The notes beneath the pieces are model-generated. The model ran no database searches. It was not told the origin of the DNA and saw nothing but the letters and a program-made list of their open reading frames with translations. Of a stretch of 64,000 bases of DNA, positions 1 to 8,606 are shown piece after piece. Numbering within the stretch: the first letter of the stretch is position 1; each line of letters opens with the position of its first letter. The stretch spans positions 1 through 64,000 of the forward strand of contig JAFAHS010000414.1 in NCBI GenBank assembly GCA_019237115.1. The letters run 5' to 3'. A program made the position numbers and the translations under genes. Source of the stretch: Deltaproteobacteria bacterium. GTDB lineage: Bacteria > Desulfobacterota > Binatia > Binatales > Binataceae.

Positions 1-2
1 AT

Positions 3-566
3 CTGGCAGGGTTCATCGCGCGAGCCGTCCGTGAACAACGGCTGGCTCCGATCGACGTGATCGGATTTTCGCTTGGTGGATGGCTGGCCGCCGAAATGGC
101 CGCCAACGACCCGGCGCTTTTTTCAAAAATGGTACTGGTCGCGCCGGCCGGCATTCGACCTCCGGAAGGAGAGATCAAGGACCTCTTCAAGGTTCCGGCG
201 CTCGTGTATCTGCGCGAATCCGTGCGCGACCCGGAAAGGACCCCGGAATTTGCGACCCTGTACGGTGGGGGAACCTCGCCCGAACAATACGAAGCCTTCG
301 AGGACGCGCGTGCGGAAACTGCCCGCCTGGCCTGGCAGCCGTATATGTTCAACCCCAGCCTGCCCCATCTGCTGGAGGGCAATGCCAATCCGCCCGCCTT
401 GATTATCTGGGGCCGCGATGATCAGGTCGTGCCGATATCGGCGGCCGCCGTGTACCAGCGTTCGATGAAAAACTCGCGGGTGGTAATATTCGAGGCCTGC
501 GGTCACCGGCCGGAAGTGGAAGCATCCGAAGGTTTTGTCAAGGAAGTAAAGAATTTTCTCCAATGA
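3..566 (+). CDS. alpha/beta hydrolase, C-terminal part (cut by window edge)
   Basis: The reading frame is open from base 3, so the gene starts upstream of the window; about 187 residues remain. The nucleophile elbow is visible as GFSLGG (coding near 63-80), an acid-loop candidate as WGRDD, and the catalytic His as CGHRPE near the C-terminus. This is the order Ser-Asp-His of alpha/beta-hydrolase esterases and C-C bond hydrolases. The stop is followed 18 bp later by the luciferase-like monooxygenase gene, so the two are probably one operon and the hydrolase may cleave the product of the oxygenase or a related ester. The substrate cannot be told from sequence. Confidence 0.85.
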   Translation: MAGFIARAVREQRLAPIDVIGFSLGGWLAAEMAANDPALFSKMVLVAPAGIRPPEGEIKDLFKVPALVYLRESVRDPERTPEFATLYGGGTSPEQYEAFEDARAETARLAWQPYMFNPSLPHLLEGNANPPALIIWGRDDQVVPISAAAVYQRSMKNSRVVIFEACGHRPEVEASEGFVKEVKNFLQ

Positions 567-584
567 CCAAGGGAGACGGCGATC

Positions 585-1934
585 ATGCATCTGATGTGGT
601 TTACTGAGAGGCAATATCACTACGACCCCGAGACTGAGCCGCAAAGAAGCCGGACGCTGGAAACCCAAATCCTGCGCCATCGCAGCTTCTTCGGCTTGCC
701 GAATGAAAACTTCGACGCGCGCCACGGATCGGCACTCCTGAACGAATACCTGGACGAAAAAATTTATTCCGAGGAACTTGGCTTCGACGGATTGATGCTC
801 AATGAGCATCATGGCACCCCGTTCTGCCTGGGCTCGGTCATGGATGTCGAGGCGGCGATCCTGGCCAAAACGACCAAGCGCGCCAAGATCGTGCTGCTCG
901 GCAATCCGGTTCCGACCGTCGCCAATGCACTTCGATTGGCCGAGGAGCTGTCGATGATCGATCTGATCTCCGGCGGGCGCCTGGTGCCGGGCTGGGTTCG
1001 GGGAGCGGGCAGCGAGCAGCTCGCCAACAATTCGAATCCCGCTTACAACCGCGAGTATTTCGAGGAAGGCGTCGATTTCATCATAAAGGCGTGGACCACG
1101 CCGGGGCCGTTTCGCTTCGAAGGCAAGCACTTCCACTTTCGCTTCGTGAACCCCTGGGTACTGCCTTTGCAGAAACCGCATCCGCCCATATGGATTCCGG
1201 GTCTGGTCAGCCCCGACACGGTCGCATGGTGCGCCAGGAAGCGCTTTCCCTACGTTGCGCTCGCGACTCGGCTCGAGCCCACTGTCGAACTCTGGAACCT
1301 GTACACGCAAACCGCCGCAAAGGAAGGCTACCAGGCTGGTCCTGAGAACTTCGGCTATCTCCAGCCGGTCTTCGTCGGCGAAAATCAGGCCCGCGCCGAG
1401 GAACTCGGGAAACGGTTCCTATACGGCGGCGCGTTCGCGCATTTCGCGCGCCCGGAATGGATGTTCCCGCCCGGATACAACTCGAAGGAAGCGACGCGTC
1501 GAATGGCGCGACTAGCGGCCGCTGCCAACTTCCCGGGCAAGCCGATCCACGCTGGTGGCGGTAGCGACACCGAGGAGGAAATCGAAGAAATCCGCCGTGG
1601 CGTCTACGCGCAATACGAGGAGAGCAAGAAAGATCTGCAGATGATCGCTGGAACTCCTGATTACGTGATCCCGCGCTTGCGCAAGGTATTGGAAGTTCTA
1701 CGCCCGGGTATCTTCTCGTTCTGGCTCGATGGCCCGCTCGCGCAGAAAGATCGCATCAAGTGTCTTGAGCTGATTTCGAGAGAGGTAATGCCGGCGGTGA
1801 GAGAGATCGGCAGGGGGCTCGGATTGACCGATCCCTTTGAGCGCACGCCCGGCTCGGTGCCGCTGGCTGCGGGCCGCGAGCCGACGCCGGTCGCGCAGGC
1901 CGACGCGCTGGGCTCGGGGGCGGCCCAGCCATAG
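585..1934 (+). CDS. LLM class flavin-dependent oxidoreductase (luciferase-like monooxygenase)
   Basis: 449 residues with the bacterial-luciferase TIM-barrel pattern: LNEHHG, a segment ELSMIDLISGGRLVPGWVRG that binds the flavin phosphate region, and QKPHPPIWIPG. Family members use reduced FMN (or F420) supplied by a separate reductase to insert oxygen into organic substrates. The last ~30 residues (after the DPFERTPG region) are a low-complexity Ala/Pro tail beyond the usual domain end. The ATG is preceded by a GGGAG-like ribosome site at about 570. It follows the alpha/beta hydrolase by 18 bp and is the first of four LLM proteins in the window, but is more distant from the pair at 58-62 kb than those are from each other. 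Substrate unknown. Confidence 0.9.
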   Translation: MHLMWFTERQYHYDPETEPQRSRTLETQILRHRSFFGLPNENFDARHGSALLNEYLDEKIYSEELGFDGLMLNEHHGTPFCLGSVMDVEAAILAKTTKRAKIVLLGNPVPTVANALRLAEELSMIDLISGGRLVPGWVRGAGSEQLANNSNPAYNREYFEEGVDFIIKAWTTPGPFRFEGKHFHFRFVNPWVLPLQKPHPPIWIPGLVSPDTVAWCARKRFPYVALATRLEPTVELWNLYTQTAAKEGYQAGPENFGYLQPVFVGENQARAEELGKRFLYGGAFAHFARPEWMFPPGYNSKEATRRMARLAAAANFPGKPIHAGGGSDTEEEIEEIRRGVYAQYEESKKDLQMIAGTPDYVIPRLRKVLEVLRPGIFSFWLDGPLAQKDRIKCLELISREVMPAVREIGRGLGLTDPFERTPGSVPLAAGREPTPVAQADALGSGAAQP

Positions 1935-2440
1935 GGCAGGCCTTCACGTTCCCCGCCGAGCGCTCGTGCGGGAAGTGTGTGCCGCTTGCGGTTGAGCTTT
2001 GAACCGCGCCCCCGATTTTGGTGTGCATCGAGACAGATTGATCTGCCGAGCTTTGATCAACTCTCGGTACACCACGACTCGGTTCGCTGTCGCGGGCGCC
2101 CCCCCGTTTCCAGGTGAGTCGCAGGGAACAGTTCGCGCTCCCGCGCAGGCGGAGGCCTCGGGTAGTTTTTCAAACCGGCACTTCCTCGCCTTTACGAGGC
2201 GTGCCGAGCAGCGATCGATGGGGTGAGAGGGCAAACACGGGCAAATGGGGACCCACTCGTCGTCGCGAATCGATACTCCCTTTGTGTGGATTTTTGCTAT
2301 AAGCCGTCCAGCAATTTTGGGGGAAGGGTAGGCGGACCGTCAGTCGGCGAGGCGCGGATCGGAGCGAAGGAGGCCCCGTTCCGGTTGAAAAACCCTTACT
2401 CTAAGAGCACACAAGGTGCTGAGCGAAGGGAGTCGCTTGT
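1935..2440. other. intergenic region before the sdh operon
   Basis: About 500 bp without a credible gene. The short open frames here have no family resemblance and no ribosome site. It must contain the sdh promoter, but I cannot fix one: the AT-richer stretch around 2285-2305 (TGCTATAAG) is a possible -10 without a convincing -35. An AAGGGAG ribosome site lies about 10 bp before the ATG at 2441. Confidence 0.4.
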
Positions 2441-3247
2441 ATGAGCCAACCGGCCACCTCGATACGACCGGCGGGATTCGCGCAGACTGCGCGTCAGGAT
2501 GTTTGGTGGGCACAGCCGCTACTGGTCTTCATCGGCCTGAGTGCGTTCCTCGTGTACGCGACGTGGGCCGGCATCCAGGGAGATCATTACTACTCCGGCA
2601 ACTACCTTTCGCCGTTTTATTCGCCGGTGCTGTTCGGCACCTATTCTCATCGATGGTTGTCCGCTGCCGAGCCCGGTTGGTGGCCGGAATGGCTTCGATG
2701 GTCGCCAGCATTCCTGATCATTTGGGCACCCGCCGGCTTCCGCCTTACTTGCTACTACTACCGGGGAGCGTACTACAAAGCGTTCTGGGCCGATCCCCCT
2801 TCGTGCACGGTTGGCGAGCCTCGAAAACACTATCGGGGTGAACGCTCCTTCCCCCTGATCATTCAGAATATCCATCGCTATTTCCTATACCTGGCGCTGT
2901 GCTTCATCCTGATCCTTGGGCACGATGTTTGGGATGCCCTGTGGTTTGCCGATCCAGCTACTGGCAAGCAGGTCTTCGGAATCGGCGTCGGAACCCTGGT
3001 GCTCGCCACCAATGTGGTTCTGATCGCGGGCTACACGTTTGGCTGCCATTCGCTGCGGCACCTGGTTGGCGGCTATCTCGACCGACTCTCCGAGGCGCCG
3101 GTTCGAAAGCAGGTCTACAGCTGCGTCAGCTGCTTTAATCGGCGCCATATGGGCTGGGCGTGGCCGAGCCTCTTTTTCGTCGCGTTCGCCGACCTCTACG
3201 TCCGCCTCTGCTCGATGGGAATAGTCACAGACTGGAGAATTTTTTGA
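2441..3247 (+). CDS. sdhC: succinate dehydrogenase membrane anchor subunit (mycobacterial Sdh1 type)
   Basis: 268 residues with about five hydrophobic segments (about 24-41, 87-100, 146-162, 181-198, 241-256). Length and operon order match the actinobacterial Sdh1 operon (Rv0249c-Rv0248c-Rv0247c: about 273, 646 and 248 residues from memory), not the short SdhC+SdhD pair of proteobacteria. Cys/His pairs flank the fourth and fifth segments: C202-H203...H207 and C228-x2-C231...H236, plus H145 and H161 in the third. In mycobacterial Sdh1 the membrane subunit has been reported to hold a Rieske-type [2Fe-2S] cluster; these residues are candidate ligands, which is an inference. The stop overlaps the sdhA start (TGATG), showing coupling. 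Confidence 0.85.
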   Translation: MSQPATSIRPAGFAQTARQDVWWAQPLLVFIGLSAFLVYATWAGIQGDHYYSGNYLSPFYSPVLFGTYSHRWLSAAEPGWWPEWLRWSPAFLIIWAPAGFRLTCYYYRGAYYKAFWADPPSCTVGEPRKHYRGERSFPLIIQNIHRYFLYLALCFILILGHDVWDALWFADPATGKQVFGIGVGTLVLATNVVLIAGYTFGCHSLRHLVGGYLDRLSEAPVRKQVYSCVSCFNRRHMGWAWPSLFFVAFADLYVRLCSMGIVTDWRIF

Positions 3248-5076
3248 TGGCGGAATACCAGACTTTTGAGCACGACGTGCTGGTGATCGGAGCGGGGGGA
3301 GCCGGACTGCGTGCTGCGATCGAAGCGTCAGCAGCCGGGGTTTCGGTGGGGGTGGTCTGCAAGTCTCTGCTTGGCAAGGCACATACGGTGATGGCTGAAG
3401 GTGGCATCGCGGCCGCGCTCGCAAACGTTGACGACCGCGACAGCTGGAAGGTGCATTTCGCGGACACCATGCGCGGCGGCCAATACCTCAATAACTGGCA
3501 TATGGCCGAGCTACACGCGAAAGAAGCTCCCGCCAGGGTGCGCGAACTGGAGGCCTGGGGTGCGGTCTTTGACCGGACCCAGGATGGTCGCATCCTGCAG
3601 CGCAACTTCGGAGGGCATCGTTATCCACGACTGGCTCACGTGGGCGATCGCACCGGGCTGGAGATGATTCGTACCCTCCAGGACCACGGGATTCACCAGG
3701 GGATGGATGTGCACATGGAGTGCGCGATCGTCACGCTGCTTAAAGACGGCAACCGGGTGGTAGGTGCGCTTGGCTATGACCGCGACCGTGGGCGCTTCAA
3801 GCTGTTCTCGGCCGGCGCCGTCGTGTTGGCGACCGGCGGGGTCGGTCGCGCCTTCAAGATTACCAGTAACAGCTGGGAATACACCGGGGACGGACACTCG
3901 CTCGCCTATCACGCGGGGGCCGAGCTGATGGACATGGAGTTCGTGCAGTTCCATCCGACCGGAATGGTGTGGCCGCCGAGCGTTCAGGGCATCCTCGTCA
4001 CCGAGGGCGTGCGCGGCGAAGGCGGGATCCTGCTGAATAAGGCCGGCCGGCGTTTTATGTTCGACGATATTCCCGAGAATTACCGCGCCCAGACCTGCGA
4101 CAACGAGGAGGAGGGCTGGCGCTACACCCAGGGCGACAAGAGCGCGCGCCGCCCGCCGGAATTGCTGACCCGCGATCACACGGCGCGCTGTATAGTTCGC
4201 GAGATCAAGGAAGGACGTGGAAGCCCCCACGGCGGGGTCTTTCTGGATATCTCCTGGATCAAGCAAAAGCTTCCCGACGCTGCCGAGCACATCAAGCGAA
4301 AACTGCCAAGCATGTACCATCAGTTCAAACAGCTGGCGGACATCGACATCACCAAGGAACCCATGGAGGTGGGACCGACCACCCACTACGTAATGGGGGG
4401 TGTGCGGGTCGATTCCGAGACGCAGATGTCAACCGTCGAAGGCCTGTTCGCCGCAGGCGAATGTGCGGCCGGTATCAACGGGGCCAACCGTCTGGGCGGC
4501 AACTCGCTTTCCGATCTGCTGGTGTTCGGCAAACGGGCAGGAGAATTTGCGGCCAACTACGCCAAAGAGCATGGTCGCGGCAAGGTCGATGATTTGCAAA
4601 TCGAGCAGGCGGCCCGCGAAGCGCTGAAGCCTTTCGATCGCGCCGCTGCATCCGGAGCGAAGCCGGAAGGACCGTTCCAGGTTCAATATGACTTGCAGGA
4701 GGTCATGCAAAATCTCGTCGGGATCGTGCGCAACGAGGGTGAGATGCGCACGGCGCTGGACAAGATCGGCGAGTTGTGGGAACGGTCCCGACGCGTCGGT
4801 GTCCCCAGCAACCGCGAGTACAATCCTGGATGGCACACGGCACTCGATCTCGACAACCTGCTGACGGTCTCGGAGGCGATCGCTCGCTCCGGTCTGGAAC
4901 GCAAGGAAAGCCGGGGTGCGCACTTCCGCGAAGACTATCCGGACAAGGACGACACCTACAGCAAACTGAACGTGGTGGTACGCAAGGCGAGCGACGGGCA
5001 GATGGAGGTGCGGCGCGAGCCTATCCCTGAGATGCCAGCAGAACTAAAACAGATCATTGAAGAGATGAAGTTATGA
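3247..5076 (+). CDS. sdhA: succinate dehydrogenase flavoprotein subunit
   Basis: 609 residues from the ATG that overlaps the upstream stop; an in-frame upstream ATG at 3160 lies inside sdhC and is unlikely. The N-terminal FAD site is VIGAGGAGLRAA (13-24), the His for covalent FAD is H46 in HTVMAEGGIAAAL, and the active-site region includes FHPTGMV and the later THYVMGGVRVD and GANRLGGNSLSDLL segments of the fumarate reductase/succinate dehydrogenase family. It oxidises succinate to fumarate on the cytoplasmic face and passes electrons to SdhB. It overlaps sdhB by 4 bp (ATGA). No odd changes in the conserved motifs. Confidence 0.95.
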   Translation: MAEYQTFEHDVLVIGAGGAGLRAAIEASAAGVSVGVVCKSLLGKAHTVMAEGGIAAALANVDDRDSWKVHFADTMRGGQYLNNWHMAELHAKEAPARVRELEAWGAVFDRTQDGRILQRNFGGHRYPRLAHVGDRTGLEMIRTLQDHGIHQGMDVHMECAIVTLLKDGNRVVGALGYDRDRGRFKLFSAGAVVLATGGVGRAFKITSNSWEYTGDGHSLAYHAGAELMDMEFVQFHPTGMVWPPSVQGILVTEGVRGEGGILLNKAGRRFMFDDIPENYRAQTCDNEEEGWRYTQGDKSARRPPELLTRDHTARCIVREIKEGRGSPHGGVFLDISWIKQKLPDAAEHIKRKLPSMYHQFKQLADIDITKEPMEVGPTTHYVMGGVRVDSETQMSTVEGLFAAGECAAGINGANRLGGNSLSDLLVFGKRAGEFAANYAKEHGRGKVDDLQIEQAAREALKPFDRAAASGAKPEGPFQVQYDLQEVMQNLVGIVRNEGEMRTALDKIGELWERSRRVGVPSNREYNPGWHTALDLDNLLTVSEAIARSGLERKESRGAHFREDYPDKDDTYSKLNVVVRKASDGQMEVRREPIPEMPAELKQIIEEMKL

Positions 5077-5819
5077 GTGTTGCCACTTTCAGAATCTGGC
5101 GCGGCGACAGCACGGGCGGCCAGGCGGTCGATTATACCACCGAGATCTCGGAAGGCATGGTTGTGCTCGATGCGGTCCTAAAGATCCAGGCCGAGCATGC
5201 CAACGACCTTGCGGTGCGGTGGAACTGCAAGGCCGGCAAATGCGGGTCCTGTTCTGCCGAGGTCAACGGGATGCCCAAGCTGATGTGTATGACCCGGCTC
5301 AACCAGCTGCAGCTCGATCGACCCGTGACCATCGAGCCCATGAAGGCGTTCCCACCGATCAAGGACCTCACCACCGATGTCTCGTGGAACTACGAGGTGA
5401 AGAAAAAAATTCGGAAGTTCCGGCCCCGTCCGCCCGACGCGGCCGACGGAACCTGGCGAATGGCACAGGCAGACATCGACCGCGTCCAGGAGTTCCGCAA
5501 GTGCATCGAGTGCTTTCTGTGCCAGGACGTCTGCCACGTGTTGCGCGACCACCGGCTGCACGATGAGTTCATCGGTCCGCGGTTCCTGGTCCACAGCGCG
5601 GCGCTTGAGATGCATCCGCTCGACGTCGAAGATCGAACCGAGGACCTGCGTCGGGCAAATGGTATCGGCTACTGCAACATCACCAAGTGTTGCACGCGCG
5701 TGTGTCCCGAGAGCATCACGATAACGGACAACGCGATCATCCCGCTCAAGGAACGGGTGGTAGACGAGTTTTTCGATCCACTCGGCTTTCTGCTCCGGGC
5801 GTTCCGTTCAGATAAATGA
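5073..5819 (+). CDS. sdhB: succinate dehydrogenase/fumarate reductase iron-sulfur subunit
   Basis: 248 residues, the same length as mycobacterial Rv0247c as I recall it. The N-terminal [2Fe-2S] ferredoxin domain has Cys52, 57, 60 and 72 (NCKAGKCGSC...MC). The C-terminal domain has CIECFLCQDVC for the [4Fe-4S] cluster and CNITKCCTRVCPE, supplying the remaining ligands for the [3Fe-4S] cluster. It links the flavoprotein to the membrane subunit. The start codon overlaps the sdhA stop (ATGA). Confidence 0.95.
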   Translation: MSVATFRIWRGDSTGGQAVDYTTEISEGMVVLDAVLKIQAEHANDLAVRWNCKAGKCGSCSAEVNGMPKLMCMTRLNQLQLDRPVTIEPMKAFPPIKDLTTDVSWNYEVKKKIRKFRPRPPDAADGTWRMAQADIDRVQEFRKCIECFLCQDVCHVLRDHRLHDEFIGPRFLVHSAALEMHPLDVEDRTEDLRRANGIGYCNITKCCTRVCPESITITDNAIIPLKERVVDEFFDPLGFLLRAFRSDK

Positions 5820-5875
5820 GGGGTAGCCCTGTCAAAGCGAGCCACCCGGGCGCAGAATTGGTTGGGGAGAATGCG

Positions 5876-6373
5876 ATGTTCGATCTAAAGCCCATCCACA
5901 AAGACGCGATCCCGGCGGCCCTTGAAAAGGCGATGCGCTATCGGCTGCTTAATGAACCGGCCGAGGCCGAGAGTATCTGTCTTGATGTGCTCAACGCCGA
6001 GCCCGACAACCAGCTTGCGCTAACCACACTTTTACTGGCGCTGACCGATCGATTTGGCGCCACTTACGCGGTCGGTTCCGCTCAGGCCCAGGAAGTGCTG
6101 AGCCGCATTCGCGATCCATACGAACAGGCGTACTACTCGGGTATTATCCGTGAGCGGCTCGCCAAGGCGCGGCTTGCGCAACACATACCGGGAGCGCGCT
6201 TTCATGCCTACGACTTGTTTCTTGAGGCGCTTGCCTTCTACCAGAAAGCGGACGACCTTCGTCCGCCAGGCAACGATGACGCCCGGTTGCGTTGGAACAC
6301 CTGCGTAAGGCTCATACAGCGCAATCAATTGACAGCGCACACCGAGGACACTCGAGAACCTCCTTTCGATTAG
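5876..6373 (+). CDS. TPR-like protein downstream of sdhB
   Basis: 165 residues. I chose ATG 5876 because GGGGAGAATGCG just before it is a good ribosome site; a longer frame begins at 5816 overlapping the sdhB stop. Residues about 10-60 read as paired helices (AIPAALEKAMRYRLLNEPAE then AESICLDVLNAEPDNQLALT), and a second helix pair, containing LFLEALAFYQKADDLRP, sits near the C-terminus: tetratricopeptide-like. No signal peptide. It is probably co-transcribed with sdh and may be an assembly or partner protein; that role is inferred only from position. Confidence 0.7.
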   Translation: MFDLKPIHKDAIPAALEKAMRYRLLNEPAEAESICLDVLNAEPDNQLALTTLLLALTDRFGATYAVGSAQAQEVLSRIRDPYEQAYYSGIIRERLAKARLAQHIPGARFHAYDLFLEALAFYQKADDLRPPGNDDARLRWNTCVRLIQRNQLTAHTEDTREPPFD

Positions 6374-6772
6374 CAAGGGCCGATCATCAGCCGCGGCGTG
6401 AACGTACGCAGCCTCTCGATGCCGGTCGGAGCAAGTGAAGACTCCCGGGTTCGCGGTCGCCACGCCAGACCATCAGGGCTATAGGCTCAAATCCTCGTCC
6501 CGCGTTGCACCCAGGAACCTTCAGGGTCGAGTTTCAAACTCGTCGGGCGCGTTTACCCGCGGTAGGATCACACAACAAGAGCAAGGTTCCGGCAGGTGGT
6601 CCGTCTTGTAGTCTGAAGAGCATTGGTTGGTGCAGAACAAGCAGGTCTCTAGCCAGCCGATTCACGCACGATCGGAGTCGTCGATCGGCCTCTCGTTTGC
6701 GTAACCAAATGAGCGTGGTTTTCGTCGATAAGGAAGAAGGACGGCCTGCAAGTCAGTCTGGAGGCTAGCGCG
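6374..6772. other. intergenic region, nothing assigned
   Basis: About 400 bp without a supportable gene. A perfect short inverted repeat CGAGTTT-C-AAACTCG lies at 6528-6542; it has no T-run. No tRNA fold could be closed around the T-arm-like bases near 6486-6500. Confidence 0.4.
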
Positions 6773-7135
6773 ATGCCTGATGAACAAGCAGCGGTTGAGA
6801 GAGAAGGAGAATCTGGCAGAGAAATGGACCTCAGGGAGCGCAGACTATGGTACGGCGGGTTGATAGCCGCCCTCGTATTTATAGGTATAGCGATTCTGGT
6901 GTCGGGCCATCATCACCGCAGATTTGTCGTCGTGGCCCAACCGCAGGGTTGGGCTATGCAGATGAGGCCAGGTTTCGGACCTCCGCCTCCACCTCCACCT
7001 CCGTGGGGTGGGCCAGGCGAATACTACTGGCGCGGATGGGGGCCTGGCCCGGGCCCGGGAAATGCCTACGGTCCGGTTCCTTACGGTCCGCCGGGTCCGC
7101 AACCGCCTTCGCCACCTAGACCTCCAGGAAACTAG
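6773..7135 (+). CDS. small single-pass membrane protein with Pro/Gly-rich tail
   Basis: 120 residues with a good GGAGG ribosome site about 8 bp upstream. A charged N-terminus (about 25 residues) is followed by one membrane segment (about 28-44, WYGGLIAALVFIGIAILV), a HHHRR patch, and a low-complexity tail rich in Pro, Gly, Trp and Tyr with a run of eight prolines. The topology is probably N-in with the Pro-rich tail in the periplasm. No family recognised. The neighbours on the right are convergent, so it appears to be a single gene. Confidence 0.65.
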   Translation: MPDEQAAVEREGESGREMDLRERRLWYGGLIAALVFIGIAILVSGHHHRRFVVVAQPQGWAMQMRPGFGPPPPPPPPWGGPGEYYWRGWGPGPGPGNAYGPVPYGPPGPQPPSPPRPPGN

Positions 7136-7244
7136 ACCGGTTGGGCGCTGGTCGTCTCGCACGGCCAAGCCGATGCTTACCCAATGGCTGTCGGACCAGC
7201 GATCGCCACGCAGCGTTCCCAACCACAAACGGGTTTCGCTGTGC

Positions 7245-7877
7245 TCAGGACCTGACGAGGATGCTCTCTTCGCGCTCAAGGACCTTGCGCACGGCGGATC
7301 GCTTGAGCATCCGGTCCTTGTGCGCGGTGTAACTCTTGAGCTCACCGACCGGCAGCTCGCCGCGCAGGCCCCAAGCGTAGAACACCAGCGCGTAAGGATC
7401 GCAAACTGAGTATTGGTCCAGGAGCCACGGCCGCCCCTCAAGCCATCCGTCAATAAGCTGCAGGTAGTTGAAGAAGCTTTTGCGGCCAACTTCACGCAGG
7501 TTCGGAACCGCCGACGCGTCAGTCGTGTACCGCTCCGGACGTGCGTTGTGCGCCCACGAGACGTGCACACTGCTCGCGAACAAAGACATTAGTGAATAAC
7601 AGCGGGCCGCAGCGAACGGCTCGGACGGGATCAGTTGGGCAGCCGGGTGGAGTCCCGCCAGGTAGGTCACGATGCCAATGTTTTCGATGATGACCCGTCC
7701 ATCATCCAGGATTAGCGCCGGAACCCGCCCGTTGGGATTGATTTTCAGATAACCCTCCGTGCGCTGCTCGCCCTTGGCGAGGTCGATTCGCCTGAGTTCG
7801 TACTGCGCGCCTGCTTCCTCAAGCGCAAGGTGTGACACGGTCGCGCAACTGCCCGGGGCATAGCAAAGCTTCATCAT
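7245..7877 (-). CDS. glutathione S-transferase (beta-class like)
   Basis: 210 residues from the first ATG of an ATG-ATG pair preceded by AAGGA; the longer frame upstream to 7949 has no ribosome site. The N-terminal thioredoxin fold begins KLCYAPGSCATVSHLALEEA: the PGxC Cys near residue 10-11 is the hallmark Cys of beta-class bacterial GSTs. A helical domain follows, with NPNGRVPAL and the cis-Pro of VPAL, and VIIENIGIVTYL where GSH is bound (E/S before the helix). Likely GSH conjugation or reductive/isomerising chemistry in catabolism, in keeping with the catabolic genes on its right. Confidence 0.85.
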   Translation of the reverse strand: MMKLCYAPGSCATVSHLALEEAGAQYELRRIDLAKGEQRTEGYLKINPNGRVPALILDDGRVIIENIGIVTYLAGLHPAAQLIPSEPFAAARCYSLMSLFASSVHVSWAHNARPERYTTDASAVPNLREVGRKSFFNYLQLIDGWLEGRPWLLDQYSVCDPYALVFYAWGLRGELPVGELKSYTAHKDRMLKRSAVRKVLEREESILVRS

Positions 7878-8015
7878 GGTGCATTCCTTGCCTGCTTTAG
7901 ATTCGCAATGGTCCGGCCGGTGACTTCTACGGCTGTCGCTGGGATTCACCCCTCAATAGGTCGCGTGGTTCGCCTGAGTTGGTCCGGCTTTGAAGTCATC
8001 CCTCGAAGGAGCGGT

Positions 8016-8411
8016 CTACTTCCACAATCGTGTGATCAACTCGGTATCAAGGTAGGCAGTTCCCTCGCGGACCTTGCCATCCACGATTCGCATCATCCAG
8101 CAGTAGGTCTGATTGTATTCGGTACCGTTCTTACCGACCGCGTGACCATCCCATTGCAACGCGACTTTGTCACCTTCGACCAGGATGTCGCGCAAAGTGG
8201 GCCGGATGGCACCGGCGATCTTCTCACCCAGCGGTCGCACGGCACCTTCGAGGAACTCCTTCTTGCTCTTATAGGTTCGCGACACCGCGGTGGATCCGAT
8301 CACCGTCCAGGTCACATCGTCCGCAAGCAAATTGAAGAACGCGGCGCCGTCGCCCCCACTCCATGCTCTGAATGCGTCGTGAATTAATTTTTTGTTTTCT
8401 GGGGCGCCCAT
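8016..8411 (-). CDS. SnoaL-like / NTF2-fold protein
   Basis: 131 residues with the NTF2-like pattern: N-terminal helices (NKKLIHDAFRAWSGGDGAAF), then NLLADDVTWTVIGSTAVSRTYKSKKEFL, and a C-terminal curved sheet (YNQTYCWMMRIVDGKVREGTAYLDTELI). Members are ketosteroid-isomerase-like or ring-cyclising enzymes or ligand-binding proteins. It stands between the GST and the cyclase-family gene on the same strand, supporting a role in the same pathway. Function within the fold cannot be read from sequence. Confidence 0.85.
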   Translation of the reverse strand: MGAPENKKLIHDAFRAWSGGDGAAFFNLLADDVTWTVIGSTAVSRTYKSKKEFLEGAVRPLGEKIAGAIRPTLRDILVEGDKVALQWDGHAVGKNGTEYNQTYCWMMRIVDGKVREGTAYLDTELITRLWK

Positions 8412-8606
8412 CTTTGCTTCTCCCGGCTTGGTTCGGAATCCAAGATCACAAACACCATCTGAAGACGCGTTGAAATTGTCCGCCAGCGGGTCTCTCCGAT
8501 CTGAGGTGGCGGTGCACTGCCACTCTGGTTGCGATGAAGGACCGCAGCAATTGATCGGCCAACGGCAATCACCTCAGACCCCGGATCGTCAGTACCATCT
8601 ACATAG

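Noticed and set aside
123..1310. 395-codon minus-strand frame opposite the hydrolase and LLM genes
   Set aside because: It is the antisense shadow of two clear genes in GC-rich DNA, with no domain pattern or ribosome site.
6480..6545. T-arm-like bases near 6486-6500 and the CGAGTTT/AAACTCG repeat, considered as a tRNA end
   Set aside because: No matching acceptor, D-arm or anticodon arm could be paired within 60-100 bases.
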